DNA from: Sphingobacterium sp. LZ7M1
GTDB taxonomy: Bacteria > Bacteroidota > Bacteroidia > Sphingobacteriales > Sphingobacteriaceae
DNA: 64,000 nucleotides
Direction of reading: 5' to 3'
NCBI RefSeq assembly: GCF_024296865.1
Contig: NZ_CP101134.1
Coordinates: 3,658,001-3,722,000 of the forward strand
Shown piece after piece: positions 16,468 to 27,097 of the stretch. Position numbers and translations under genes: made by a program. How positions within the stretch are numbered: the first letter of the stretch is position 1; the number at the start of each line of letters is the position of its first letter. The notes under the pieces are model-generated. The model worked only from the letters and a program-made list of their open reading frames with translations, was not told where the DNA came from and searched no databases.

Positions 16468-18864
16468 ATGAGTTTAATTAAGGATACGATTTTAGTTTTA
16501 CTAACTATTTTTAGTCACAATTTAGTTTTTGCCCAACAGGGCAGTTCGATTCAAATCGATGTTGTAGATGATCAAACTAAGGAAAAAATTGATGGAGCAA
16601 GCATACATTTTGCAGAATATGCGGGGAGTACAGATAAAACTGGTTCCTATTACCTGGAGTCCATAAAATCTGGGCAATACACTATTGAGGTAAAAGCTAT
16701 TGGTTATATCCCCTACCAGGGATCATTTACTAAGAACAGTTTTGAAGAGTTGCATTTAGTGTTTTCCCTACAGCAGGAGGTAGCTCAAATTGAAGGGGTG
16801 ACCATCATTGGGAATTCAGAAAACAAAAAAATCAAGCAAGCGGCAATCCGCAATATATTTATCGATACACGGGCTGTATCCAGCCAAGCTTTATCATTGA
16901 GCGACCTGATGAACCGCAGTACGGGAATCAGGGTGAGACAGAATGGAGGCTTAGGAAGCCGCCCAGAGGTATCCGTAAATGGTTTTCAGGGCAAGGCAAT
17001 CAAATACTTTAAGGATGGAATCCCTTTGGATTACCTAGGTGATGGCTACAACCTATCTTCTCTACCTATTGAAATGCTGGACCATGTAGAAATATATAAG
17101 GGCGTTTTGCCTGTTTCATTAGGCTCAGATGCATTAGGTGGGGCTGTAAACTTGGTCACTAATAAAAATCAGGGAAAACATGCCAAAGTCTATTATGAAC
17201 TGGGCTCTTTTAATACGCATAGACTTGGATTGATGGCTTCCAATCTTTCAAAGAATGAAAAATGGAGTTATGGTGGTGAGTTTTTCTATAATTATTCTGC
17301 CAATGATTACGATGCCTTGGTCGATGTCGTAAATCCAGAGACCAAAAACAAGGAACCGCAGAGACTTCCCCTATTTCATAATGCATATAGACATTATCTG
17401 GGTGAGCTGTTTGTGGGCATGCGGAACCGATCATGGGCAGATGAACTAAAGTTCAGCTTAACGGGATTCAATCTGTATAAGGAACAACAACATCCTGCCT
17501 TAATGACCGATGCTTATGGTGCTTTGCACTCTACCCAAGCAACCCTTGCCCCTTCGATACGGTATAAAGCAAACTTCCTGGATAACAAATTGCGTATTGA
17601 TCAATTCAATTCCTACAATATCCTGCAGACACAACGGATTGATACGTTAAGGGGTAATTATGATTGGTTCGGCAATTTTAAGCCCGGTGCCAATATAGGG
17701 GAAAGCCGACTTCCCTCCCAGTCCAAGATTGACGAGAAGCAATGGGTCAATAGGACGAATTTGAGCTATTTAGTTAGTCCGAATAGCAAGGTTGAATTAA
17801 ACTATGTATTCAGTTCGGCCAACCGATCTGGAAAGGACCCACTTGGCGTAAAACTTGAAGGTTCGGACATCGATGTCCTGAGTTTGGCATCAACTTACCA
17901 GAAACATGTTTTTGGGCTATCCTATGAGCAATCGTTACTCCAAGACCGTTTGACTAATCAGCTGATGGGAAAATACTATGTCTACAAAGCGAACGGATAT
18001 CAGAACACCTGGTTTTCCGTAGATATCAAGGAAAAAGACAAGAGAAACACTTCTGGAGATTATTGGGGGATCACTGAAGCTATAAAATATCAGTTTTCTG
18101 AAAACAATTTCTTGAGGGCATCCGCAGAATATACCTATAGACTGCCGGAACGGGAGGAACTCTTTGGAAACAACATCTTTATCGTCCCTAATTTTGAATT
18201 GAACCCTGAACAGAGTTTAAATTTCAACCTTGGTCTCCATACCCAGCTCTTGAAGCCTTTGAAAGTTGAACTGAACAGTTTCTATAGAAATACAAAGGGA
18301 TTGATTTTGTTGGTCCCTATTCAAGCACCGAATGCACAGTATCAAAACCAAGAGAATGTCCGTGGTTATGGAGTTGATCTAGACATGAAGTACCAAATCA
18401 GTGAGCAATATCAATTGTCGGGGAATGCGACATGGCAGGACTTGAGATTATTTGGTATCCAAAACGCACAGGATTCGTGGAAAAACAAGGCTCGGCTTCG
18501 TAATACGCCATATTTCTTTGCCAACCTTGCTGCGTCCGCAAAATACCATGATCTATTTCAGCGAGAGAACGAACTTCAGGTCTATTTGAACTACAATTTC
18601 ATGCGTGAGTTCTATCTCGAAACCATCCCTAAAGAGGTTGAGCCTGGAGGATTCTTAGGATTATCAGGCAGTGCGGATCTAAGTTCAAATCTTATTATAC
18701 CGAACCAGCACCTATTAAATGCAGGTTTTACCTTTCAATTCCAAAAAAATAAAATGGCCATCGGCGCAGAAGCCAGGAACCTGTTAAACCGGGATATATA
18801 TGACTATTATCGGGTGCAGCGACCGGGCAGGAGCTTTCATTTAAAACTTAGTTATCAAATATAA
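16468..18864 (+). CDS. TonB-dependent siderophore receptor (XusA/FecA-like)
   Basis: A 798-residue outer-membrane receptor. Signal peptide residues 1-22 (ending VFAQQ); a carboxypeptidase-regulatory-like beta-sandwich at about 27-110 (TDKTGSYYLESIKSGQYTIEVKA core); a TonB-box-like IEGVTIIGN; a plug domain at about 125-235 (GLGSRPEVSVNGF, SLGSDALGGAVNLVTN); then a 22-strand-type barrel to the end. It is smaller than SusC and has no SusD partner; instead a DUF4374 lipoprotein follows 20 bases downstream. With the divergent esterase and importer genes, a ferric siderophore is the likely cargo. Confidence 0.9.
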   Translation: MSLIKDTILVLLTIFSHNLVFAQQGSSIQIDVVDDQTKEKIDGASIHFAEYAGSTDKTGSYYLESIKSGQYTIEVKAIGYIPYQGSFTKNSFEELHLVFSLQQEVAQIEGVTIIGNSENKKIKQAAIRNIFIDTRAVSSQALSLSDLMNRSTGIRVRQNGGLGSRPEVSVNGFQGKAIKYFKDGIPLDYLGDGYNLSSLPIEMLDHVEIYKGVLPVSLGSDALGGAVNLVTNKNQGKHAKVYYELGSFNTHRLGLMASNLSKNEKWSYGGEFFYNYSANDYDALVDVVNPETKNKEPQRLPLFHNAYRHYLGELFVGMRNRSWADELKFSLTGFNLYKEQQHPALMTDAYGALHSTQATLAPSIRYKANFLDNKLRIDQFNSYNILQTQRIDTLRGNYDWFGNFKPGANIGESRLPSQSKIDEKQWVNRTNLSYLVSPNSKVELNYVFSSANRSGKDPLGVKLEGSDIDVLSLASTYQKHVFGLSYEQSLLQDRLTNQLMGKYYVYKANGYQNTWFSVDIKEKDKRNTSGDYWGITEAIKYQFSENNFLRASAEYTYRLPEREELFGNNIFIVPNFELNPEQSLNFNLGLHTQLLKPLKVELNSFYRNTKGLILLVPIQAPNAQYQNQENVRGYGVDLDMKYQISEQYQLSGNATWQDLRLFGIQNAQDSWKNKARLRNTPYFFANLAASAKYHDLFQRENELQVYLNYNFMREFYLETIPKEVEPGGFLGLSGSADLSSNLIIPNQHLLNAGFTFQFQKNKMAIGAEARNLLNRDIYDYYRVQRPGRSFHLKLSYQI

Positions 18865-18884
18865 AAACACAAAAATTAAAGGTT

Positions 18885-20147
18885 ATGAAAATCAATAGAT
18901 TCAAAGCATCCATTTTGTTTATGTTCAGTATAGGCGTTTTTGCCAGTTGCAGTGACGACAATGGAGGACCAACACCAGTTGAACCAGATGGAAAAGACAA
19001 GTTTGTGCTAATTACCATGAGTGAGAACAACCTTCAGAAGCCTGGCTTTGCAACCGCATTTGATGCATTACCATCGGGTAATGTGGTCAACAACGGAAGC
19101 AATAGCTTTCAAGGGATGGGTTTTGGTGGTTGGCGGCCACATGGCAATCAACTCCTGAAAATGTTCAATAGTAAGACCAATGAGCTTGGTATTGATCAGT
19201 TATTGGTTGATGGGAACGGAAAAATCAGTGCTGGCAAATTCATTGCAGCAGATAATAACAGTAATGGTTCTGGAAATTTCGTTATCCATGATGAGAATAA
19301 GGGTTACTATTGGGATGGAGCATCGCCCCTGAAAATCCAGACCTTTAATCCGACCAACATGACAAGGACTGGAGAATTGGATTTTGCATCCGTAGTCAAT
19401 GAAAGAGGTCAAAACGTTCCTGAAATATTGTTTAGATCTATTGGACAGAAATTTTTGGCCATTAAAGCTGGCAAACTTTATGCAAACATCAGTTATGCAA
19501 AGACGAACGGTCCACAAAAAGGCTTTTTCGATGATTATTTTCCAGATGTATATATTGCGGTTATCGATATTGCGACCGGAAAGTATGAGAAAACCATAAA
19601 AATTGAGGATACGGGATCTATTGCCTACATCAATGATAATAATATGTATGACTTTGATTCCAATGGGGACCTCTATATCGTAACACAAGGGAGGAGCGCC
19701 GTTGGCGGAAAATCTAAGATTGTGCGTATCAAGGCTAATGAAACAGACATAGATAAAACCTGGAGCCTAAATATGGATGAAATCCAGCAAGGCGGAAAGT
19801 TCGTTTCCGTATTTGCGAAGGAAGGGAAGATCATTACGGTGATTCCCAATACGAAGTTGACTGGAGGACCTTCAGGCAACATCAATTTTGAAAACGTTTG
19901 GGAATTTTACCAGATTGATATTGCCAGTAAACAAAGGACGAAGATCAGTGGAATTCCAGCTGTTACAAATCCTGGAGCAGCATTCTGCGCGATTGATCTG
20001 GACGGAAAAACATTATTGAGGGTGAATACCAAAGACGGAAGTCAGAACGGATACTATGAATTGACGGGTACATCTGCGAAAGCCTTGTTCAATGTTACTG
20101 CTGGGGGTTCTGTATCTGGACTTTACAAGATTGTAGCAGGACAGTAA
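18885..20147 (+). CDS. DUF4374 surface lipoprotein (XusB-like)
   Basis: A 420-residue lipoprotein. The lipobox is FASC with Cys22, followed by SDDNGG, which resembles the acidic export signal that sends Bacteroidota lipoproteins to the cell surface. The mature protein is beta-rich and repeat-like (NYSFQGMGFGGWRP region, FVIHDENKGYYWDG, YIAVIDIATGKYEK), consistent with a beta-propeller DUF4374 fold. In Bacteroides, XusB, a lipoprotein of this kind next to a TonB receptor, binds ferric xenosiderophore at the cell surface. It is 20 bases downstream of the receptor and would act as its capture partner. Confidence 0.82.
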   Translation: MKINRFKASILFMFSIGVFASCSDDNGGPTPVEPDGKDKFVLITMSENNLQKPGFATAFDALPSGNVVNNGSNSFQGMGFGGWRPHGNQLLKMFNSKTNELGIDQLLVDGNGKISAGKFIAADNNSNGSGNFVIHDENKGYYWDGASPLKIQTFNPTNMTRTGELDFASVVNERGQNVPEILFRSIGQKFLAIKAGKLYANISYAKTNGPQKGFFDDYFPDVYIAVIDIATGKYEKTIKIEDTGSIAYINDNNMYDFDSNGDLYIVTQGRSAVGGKSKIVRIKANETDIDKTWSLNMDEIQQGGKFVSVFAKEGKIITVIPNTKLTGGPSGNINFENVWEFYQIDIASKQRTKISGIPAVTNPGAAFCAIDLDGKTLLRVNTKDGSQNGYYELTGTSAKALFNVTAGGSVSGLYKIVAGQ

Positions 20148-20189
20148 GGTTTTGAAAAACTGACAATAAAAGGCAGAAATAAATAACAA

Positions 20190-20247
20190 AAAAGGGGTAT
20201 GCAGGATGATTTGAAAAAAATAAAAATTAAATATGCATATCCCTTTT
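20190..20247 (+). terminator. Probable terminator after the DUF4374 gene
   Basis: AAAAGGGGTATGCA (20190-20203) pairs with TGCATATCCCTTTT (20234-20247), with one G-U pair, around a 30-base AT-rich loop. It is a long-looped hairpin, so efficiency is uncertain. Its right arm overlaps the -33 element of the atpD promoter. Confidence 0.5.
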
Positions 20248-20275
20248 GCTTTTAATAAGATAAAACTTATTTTTG
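20245..20275 (+). promoter_or_regulatory. Bacteroidota-type promoter of atpD
   Basis: TTTG at 20245-20248, a 19-base spacer, and TATTTTTG at 20268-20275 match the TTTG / TAnnTTTG consensus exactly. Start of transcription is expected near 20282, giving a leader of about 60 bases before the atpD ATG. Confidence 0.7.
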
Positions 20276-20318
20276 CATTCCAAAATACAGGCATTCAAAC
20301 AATCTGTATTTAAATTGA

Positions 20319-21845
<1,527 letters not shown>

Positions 21846-21849
21846 TGTA

Positions 21850-21949
21850 AGATATGAGATATTAGACATGAGATATGAGACTTTTGAAAGTATATAAAGT
21901 CTCATATTTTAAGTTTAGGTCTCAAATCTCAAATCTCACATCTCAAGTC
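21850..21949. repeat. Heptad repeat pair and hairpin between atpD and atpC
   Basis: Left arm at 21850-21881 reads AGATATG, AGATATT, AGACATG, AGATATG, AGAC; right arm at 21920-21949 reads TCTCAAA twice, TCTCACA, TCTCAAG. Both have an exact 7-base period. Inside, ATATGAGACTTT (21873-21884) and AAAGTCTCATAT (21896-21907) make a perfect 12-base stem with an 11-base loop. It separates two subunit genes of one complex. Confidence 0.7.
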
Positions 21950-21953
21950 AAAA

Positions 21954-22202
21954 ATGAAATTAACAATCATAACTCCAGACAAATTAGCTTACGAAGGTGA
22001 TGTAACAGCGGTTACAGTTCCGGGATCGGCGGGTTCTTTTCAGATTCTGAAGGATCACGCGGCTATTGTGTCTACGCTAGAAGATGGTAAAGTCATTATT
22101 AAGAATAATAATGATGAACAAGTCATTATTATTAAAGGTGGTGTAGTAGAAGTAAAGGACAACAATATCATCGTTTTAGCAGAAGGAATTGCGGAAGAAT
22201 AG
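21954..22202 (+). CDS. atpC: F1F0 ATP synthase subunit epsilon, short form
   Basis: An 82-residue epsilon subunit containing only the N-terminal beta-sandwich (LTIITPDKLAYEGDV, VPGSAGSFQILKDHAAIVSTL). The two C-terminal inhibitory helices found in the E. coli subunit (about 139 residues) are absent. The short form is what is expected in Bacteroidota. It links F1 to the c-ring as part of the central stalk. The gene follows atpD after a repeat-bearing spacer of 108 bases. Confidence 0.95.
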   Translation: MKLTIITPDKLAYEGDVTAVTVPGSAGSFQILKDHAAIVSTLEDGKVIIKNNNDEQVIIIKGGVVEVKDNNIIVLAEGIAEE

Positions 22203-22571
22203 ATAAACAAAATATTACGATAAAGTAGCCCTTAAAACTTCAAGTTCTAAGGGCTATTTTTTTGCAAGTTTTTTCGGTCCGAGGCCGGTTTTAGGAAGAA
22301 TTTCGACCAGTTTCCTAAAAATTTGAAAAAATCAAAATTATACCAATTTTAATTTTAGTCTACAGACAACAAAATTTAAAACAGAAAATTAATAGGTATA
22401 ACAAAATATAATTTTTAATATTAGCAAACATCGAAATAAAAAACTTTATCAAAAAAAAATTCTAGGCTATTGTAAAGAATTTTAATTCGAGCTAACTTAA
22501 CAAAACAGAACGAAGGGAATCCTAAACGATATTTTTTCAAACAAGTATTACATCAAATTCGGCAGGTTATT
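22203..22571. other. Leader and intergenic region before the ilv-leu operon
   Basis: This 369-base region holds the atpC terminator, then a second hairpin, TTTTAGGAA (22289-22297) with TTCCTAAAA (22312-22320), and 250 bases of AT-rich sequence. No leader peptide with branched-chain codons and no ATG-led small frame was seen, and no clean promoter match was found. Confidence 0.5.
22226..22263 (+). terminator. Rho-independent terminator after atpC
   Basis: TAGCCCTTA (22226-22234) and TAAGGGCTA (22248-22256) form a 9-base stem followed by TTTTTTT. It ends the atpDC transcript. Confidence 0.85.
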
Positions 22572-23462
22572 ATGCAGTATTACAATCAAGATACACTGAT
22601 CTATTTAAATGGGGAGTTTGTGAAGGCGAGCAATGCTGGAGTTGATATGTTTGGACAGTCATTACATTATGGCTATGGAGCCTTCGAAGGTCTGCGTGCA
22701 TACAGCACTCACAATGGAACGAGGATCTTTAAGGCAGAAGAACATTTCGACCGTTTACAACAATCATGTAAAGCCATCGGCTTACCTTATCAGTGGGACA
22801 ATAGAGAGTTGATCGCAAAGTCGTATGAGCTTTTGGAAGCGAACAATCTTCGGGCAGCCTATATTCGCCCTTTGATCTATTCGGGCTCCAATATGCACTT
22901 AACGGCATCTGATACGGCAAACATCATGATCGCGGCTTGGGAATGGGGTCCTTATTTAGGACAGAACCTATTAAAGGTAAATATTTCCAGGATTGAACGA
23001 CCGAACCCGAAGTCCTTCCCCATCAATGCCAAGGTTTCGGGACAATATATCAATTCGATATTAGCGACCAGTGATGCTATCCAAAAGGGTTTCGACGAGG
23101 CTTTATTGTTGGACCAAGATGGTTTTGTGGCTCAGGCATCAAGCGAAAACCTGTTCATTGAAAAAGATTTCAAGATCTATACCCCTCCTTTGGGAAACAT
23201 CTTCCCAGGAATTACCAGGGATACCGTGATCGATATCTGTAAGCGTTTGAATTTTGATATCATCGAGAAGAGAATTACCATAAAAGACATTTACGAAGCT
23301 GACAGTGCCTTTTTAAGTGGTACAGCAGCGGGAATAATAGGCATAAAACAAATAGACGATGTAATCTTCCAAGAAGAATGGGAAGACAGCATCGGCGCAT
23401 CTATCCAAAGAAAATATAAAAATTTAGTATTAGAGCAGAATAATTATGAAGTCATCATCTGA
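22572..23462 (+). CDS. ilvE: Branched-chain amino acid aminotransferase
   Basis: A 296-residue class IV PLP enzyme making valine, leucine and isoleucine from their 2-oxoacids with glutamate. The PLP-binding Lys154 is in [19 protein letters not shown] (35-44) and the SSENLFI segment are family landmarks. Length is normal. It opens the ilv-leu operon and overlaps ilvD by 17 bases. Both the final and the first step genes of the pathway are thus in one transcript. Confidence 0.95.
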   Translation: MQYYNQDTLIYLNGEFVKASNAGVDMFGQSLHYGYGAFEGLRAYSTHNGTRIFKAEEHFDRLQQSCKAIGLPYQWDNRELIAKSYELLEANNLRAAYIRPLIYSGSNMHLTASDTANIMIAAWEWGPYLGQNLLKVNISRIERPNPKSFPINAKVSGQYINSILATSDAIQKGFDEALLLDQDGFVAQASSENLFIEKDFKIYTPPLGNIFPGITRDTVIDICKRLNFDIIEKRITIKDIYEADSAFLSGTAAGIIGIKQIDDVIFQEEWEDSIGASIQRKYKNLVLEQNNYEVII

Positions 23463-25146
23463 TAACCAAAAGGGAATCAACAAGTACAGCCGCATCTTTA
23501 CACAAGATGAAACTCAACCAGCTGCGAAAGCCATGTTATATGGTATCGGTCTGACCGATGCAGATATGGAGAAGGCACAGGTTGGAATCGCGAGCATGGG
23601 CTACGACGGTAACACCTGTAACATGCACCTTAATGACCTAGCTCAGGTCGTCAAAAAAGGTATTTGGAACAGCGATCTGGTCGGCTTGACGTTTGGAACG
23701 ATTGGGGTCAGTGATGGGATGAGTAACGGAACGGATGGAATGCGCTACTCTTTAGTGTCTCGTGATGTCATTGCAGACAGTATAGAAACGATCTGCGGTG
23801 GTCAGTACTATGATGGCGTTGTGGCTATCCCAGGTTGTGACAAGAACATGCCTGGTGCCATCATGGCAATGGGAAGGTTGAACCGCCCTGCCATTATGGT
23901 CTACGGAGGAACAATTGCTCCTGGTCATTATAAAGGTGAAGAATTAAATATTGTTTCAGCATTTGAAGCATTAGGAAAGAAAATAGCTGGAACCATTTCG
24001 GATGAGGACTATGATGGTGTTATCCGTCATACTTGTCCAGGTGCCGGCGCATGTGGAGGTATGTATACAGCAAACACGATGGCTTCAGCGATTGAGGCTA
24101 TGGGAATGAGCTTGCCATACTCCTCTTCCAACCCCGCTGTTTCTGATGAGAAGAAACAGGAATGTCTGGAAGTCGGTAAATATATGCGCATCCTATTGGA
24201 GAAGGACATCAAGCCTTCGGATATCATGACACGCAAAGCATTTGAGAATGCCATGCGTATCATCGTAATCCTAGGAGGATCTACCAATGCGGTACTTCAC
24301 TTTATTGCAATGGGTAAATCAGTGGATGTAGATGTTACGCCGGATGATTTCCAACGCATGTCGGATGAAACTCCAGTATTGGCAGATTTCAAACCATCAG
24401 GTAAGTTCTTGATGCAAGATTTACACCAATATGGTGGTATTCCAGCAGTGATGAAATACCTATTGGATGAAGGTTTATTACATGGTGACTGTTTGACGGT
24501 AACTGGTAAAACGGTAGCAGAGAACTTAGCGGATGTAAAATCGATCATTGACTATAATCAACCGATCATTCACAAATTAGATGATCCGATCAAGGCGACT
24601 GGTCACTTGCAGATCCTTTACGGAAACTTAGCTGAGGAAGGTTCAGTAGCGAAGATTTCGGGAAAAGAAGGGGAGAAATTCACGGGTCCAGCGCGTGTAT
24701 TTGATGGAGAGCATGATTTGGTAAAAGGTCTTGAGACTGGAAGAATCAAAAAAGGTGATGTGGTCGTGATCAAGAACGAAGGACCTAAGGGGGCTCCAGG
24801 AATGCCTGAAATGTTGAAACCAACGTCGTTGATCATTGGTGCAGGCTTAGGAAGTTCTGTGGCCTTGATTACAGACGGACGCTTCTCAGGAGGAACCCAT
24901 GGATTCGTAGTAGGTCACATTACACCGGAAGCATACGAAGGAGGATTGATCGGATTGGTGCAGGACGATGACATCATCGAAATCGACGCAGTCAACAACA
25001 GCATCAACCTTCAGGTCTCGGACGAAGAGATTGCCGCACGCAGAGCAGCTTGGCAACAGCCAGCACTGAAAGTGAGCAAAGGCGTTCTGTACAAATACGC
25101 AAAAAGCGTTGCAAATGCATCACAAGGTTGTGTGACGGATTTGTAA
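23446..25146 (+). CDS. ilvD: Dihydroxy-acid dehydratase
   Basis: A 566-residue Fe-S dehydratase that converts dihydroxy acids to 2-oxoacids in valine/isoleucine synthesis. Cluster cysteines are visible as Cys58 (GNTCNM), Cys131 (PGCDKNMPG) and Cys203 ([11 protein letters not shown]). The start ATG lies within the end of ilvE (overlap 23446-23462). After its stop comes a 206-base spacer with heptad repeats before ilvB. Confidence 0.97.
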   Translation: MKSSSDNQKGINKYSRIFTQDETQPAAKAMLYGIGLTDADMEKAQVGIASMGYDGNTCNMHLNDLAQVVKKGIWNSDLVGLTFGTIGVSDGMSNGTDGMRYSLVSRDVIADSIETICGGQYYDGVVAIPGCDKNMPGAIMAMGRLNRPAIMVYGGTIAPGHYKGEELNIVSAFEALGKKIAGTISDEDYDGVIRHTCPGAGACGGMYTANTMASAIEAMGMSLPYSSSNPAVSDEKKQECLEVGKYMRILLEKDIKPSDIMTRKAFENAMRIIVILGGSTNAVLHFIAMGKSVDVDVTPDDFQRMSDETPVLADFKPSGKFLMQDLHQYGGIPAVMKYLLDEGLLHGDCLTVTGKTVAENLADVKSIIDYNQPIIHKLDDPIKATGHLQILYGNLAEEGSVAKISGKEGEKFTGPARVFDGEHDLVKGLETGRIKKGDVVVIKNEGPKGAPGMPEMLKPTSLIIGAGLGSSVALITDGRFSGGTHGFVVGHITPEAYEGGLIGLVQDDDIIEIDAVNNSINLQVSDEEIAARRAAWQQPALKVSKGVLYKYAKSVANASQGCVTDL

Positions 25147-25150
25147 AAAA

Positions 25151-25346
25151 AGACATAAGACAATAGACACAAGACATTAGATCCATCAGATATAAATTAA
25201 GCAGATCTATTGTGTCGATTGAATAAAGAGAAAAATTGTAGACAAATAATAAATAAAAAAATAAGCATAAGGGATAAGATTAGTTAGAGAAGCAAAAGGA
25301 GAAAACTTTAAAAAATCTTATGTCTTATGTCTTATGTCTAAAATCT
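25151..25346. repeat. Heptad repeat pair flanking the ilvD-ilvB spacer
   Basis: The left arm at 25151-25182 reads AGACATA, AGACAAT, AGACACA, AGACATT, AGAT. The right arm at 25316-25346 reads TCTTATG three times, then TCTAAAA and TCT. The arms are inverted relative to each other, so mRNA could pair across 133 bases. The right arm ends 7 bases before the ilvB start and includes the place where its ribosome binding site should be. Confidence 0.75.
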
Positions 25347-25352
25347 AAAAAG

Positions 25353-27095
25353 ATGAGTACACTTGAAAAAACGGAAACAAAGGAAACCACTAGAAAGGCA
25401 GCTGGAACGCAGGTAAGCGGTTCCCAGGCTGTGATGGAAGCCTTAATCCACGAGGGGGTGGATACCGTATTCGGGTATCCAGGAGGTGCTATTATGCCGA
25501 TCTATGATGCATTGTATGATTACACTGATCAATTGAAGCATATTTTGGTACGTCACGAACAGGGTGGAATTCATGCTGCACAAGGATATGCACGTACATC
25601 GGGACGTGTGGGTGTGGCTTTTGCAACAAGCGGTCCTGGAGCAACAAACCTGGTCACCGGTTTGGCAGACGCAATGATCGATAGTAACCCTATCGTCTGT
25701 ATTACAGGTCAAGTCTTTGCTTCCCTTCTAGGAACAGATGCGTTTCAAGAAACTGACGTCATTAACATCACCACACCTGTGACCAAATGGAACTATCAGG
25801 TGACTGATGCGAATGAGATCCCAAGTGTATTAGCTAAAGCATTCTATATTGCTAGAACAGGGAGACCTGGTCCAGTATTAATTGATATTACCAAAAATGC
25901 TCAGATCCAATTGTTTGATTACAATGGATACGAGTCCTGCAAGCATGTACGTAGTTACAGACCTGCTCCGATTGTTCGTAAGGAATATGTTGAAGAGGCT
26001 GCAAAAGCAATCAATGCGGCAAAGAAACCATTCATTTTATTTGGTCAGGGCGTGATTTTGGGTAAAGCGGAACAAGAGTTCAAGACCTTTATCGAAAAAG
26101 CGGGTATCCCTTCGGCTGCTACTGTTATGGGGCTTAGCGCTCTTGAGACAGACCATCCATTGCATGTGGGTATGTTGGGTATGCACGGAAACTATGCACC
26201 CAATGTCATGACGAATGAATGTGACGTGTTGATCGCTATCGGAATGCGTTTCGATGACCGTGTAACCGGACGTTTGGATAAATATGCAAAACAGGCAAAA
26301 GTTGTTCACTTGGACATAGACCCTGCTGAAATCGACAAGAACGTGAAAGCCCATTATCCAGTTTGGGGAGATTGTAAGGAAACCCTTCCAATGTTGACCG
26401 AATTGGTTGAAAAAGGCGATCATGCAGCTTGGTTGAGCAAATTCAGGGATTTGGAAAAAGAAGAAATCAAGGAAGTAATCCATAATGAACTGAACCCTAC
26501 CTCTGACATCATGACCATGGGTGAAGTACTAAAGGTATTGAACGAGATCACTGGTGGAGATGCTGTTATTGTTACTGACGTAGGTCAGCACCAAATGGTA
26601 ACCTGCCGTTATGCAAAATTCAACAGTTCGAAATCCAGCGTTACTTCTGGAGGTTTGGGAACGATGGGATTTGGTCTGCCAGCCGCAATTGGCGCTTGGT
26701 ATGGTGCTCCGCATCGTGATGTGGTAGCTATTATCGGTGATGGTGGTATTCAAATGACCATCCAGGAATTAGGTACCATTATGCAATTCGGCGCCAAGGT
26801 GAAGATCTTGATCCTGAACAATGAGTTCTTGGGAATGGTTCGCCAATGGCAACAACTATTCCACGATAAGAGATATTCATTTGTTAATATCACCAGCCCA
26901 GATTTCGTAGCTGTTGCGAAAGGATACTATATCGATGGAAATAAGATCTCGGAACGTAAGGATTTAAAGGATGCCCTACAGACTATGATGGATCATGATG
27001 GCTCTTACCTATTGGAAATCATGGTAGGTAAAGAGAACAATGTATTCCCAATGGTAGCGCAAGGAACAAGTGTGTCAGAAATTAGATTGAAGTAA
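25353..27095 (+). CDS. ilvB: Acetolactate synthase large subunit
   Basis: A 580-residue TPP enzyme, the first common step in valine/leucine/isoleucine synthesis. Landmarks are VFGYPGGAIMP, the catalytic Glu in RHEQGG, ATSGPGATN, and the TPP-binding GDGGIQMTIQELGT motif followed by NNEFLGMVRQWQ. The start chosen is ATG 25353 (MSTLEKTE). The same frame is open from 25320, but that part only reads through the heptad repeat (giving SYVLCLKSK) and is unlikely to be translated. The ilvN gene follows after 2 bases. Confidence 0.95.
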   Translation: MSTLEKTETKETTRKAAGTQVSGSQAVMEALIHEGVDTVFGYPGGAIMPIYDALYDYTDQLKHILVRHEQGGIHAAQGYARTSGRVGVAFATSGPGATNLVTGLADAMIDSNPIVCITGQVFASLLGTDAFQETDVINITTPVTKWNYQVTDANEIPSVLAKAFYIARTGRPGPVLIDITKNAQIQLFDYNGYESCKHVRSYRPAPIVRKEYVEEAAKAINAAKKPFILFGQGVILGKAEQEFKTFIEKAGIPSAATVMGLSALETDHPLHVGMLGMHGNYAPNVMTNECDVLIAIGMRFDDRVTGRLDKYAKQAKVVHLDIDPAEIDKNVKAHYPVWGDCKETLPMLTELVEKGDHAAWLSKFRDLEKEEIKEVIHNELNPTSDIMTMGEVLKVLNEITGGDAVIVTDVGQHQMVTCRYAKFNSSKSSVTSGGLGTMGFGLPAAIGAWYGAPHRDVVAIIGDGGIQMTIQELGTIMQFGAKVKILILNNEFLGMVRQWQQLFHDKRYSFVNITSPDFVAVAKGYYIDGNKISERKDLKDALQTMMDHDGSYLLEIMVGKENNVFPMVAQGTSVSEIRLK

Positions 27096-27097
27096 TC

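Noticed and set aside
25151..25346. Heptad repeats considered as a CRISPR array
   Set aside because: Units are only 7 bases, contiguous and degenerate, with no unique spacers and no cas genes in the window.
25320..25352. Start of ilvB within the heptad repeat
   Set aside because: The extra 11 residues only translate TCTTATG units; the same residues arise from another copy at 45280, showing they are repeat-derived.
26037..26483. Minus-strand frame of 148 codons inside ilvB
   Set aside because: Antisense to a strongly conserved TPP enzyme and rich in His/Phe as expected from shadow translation.
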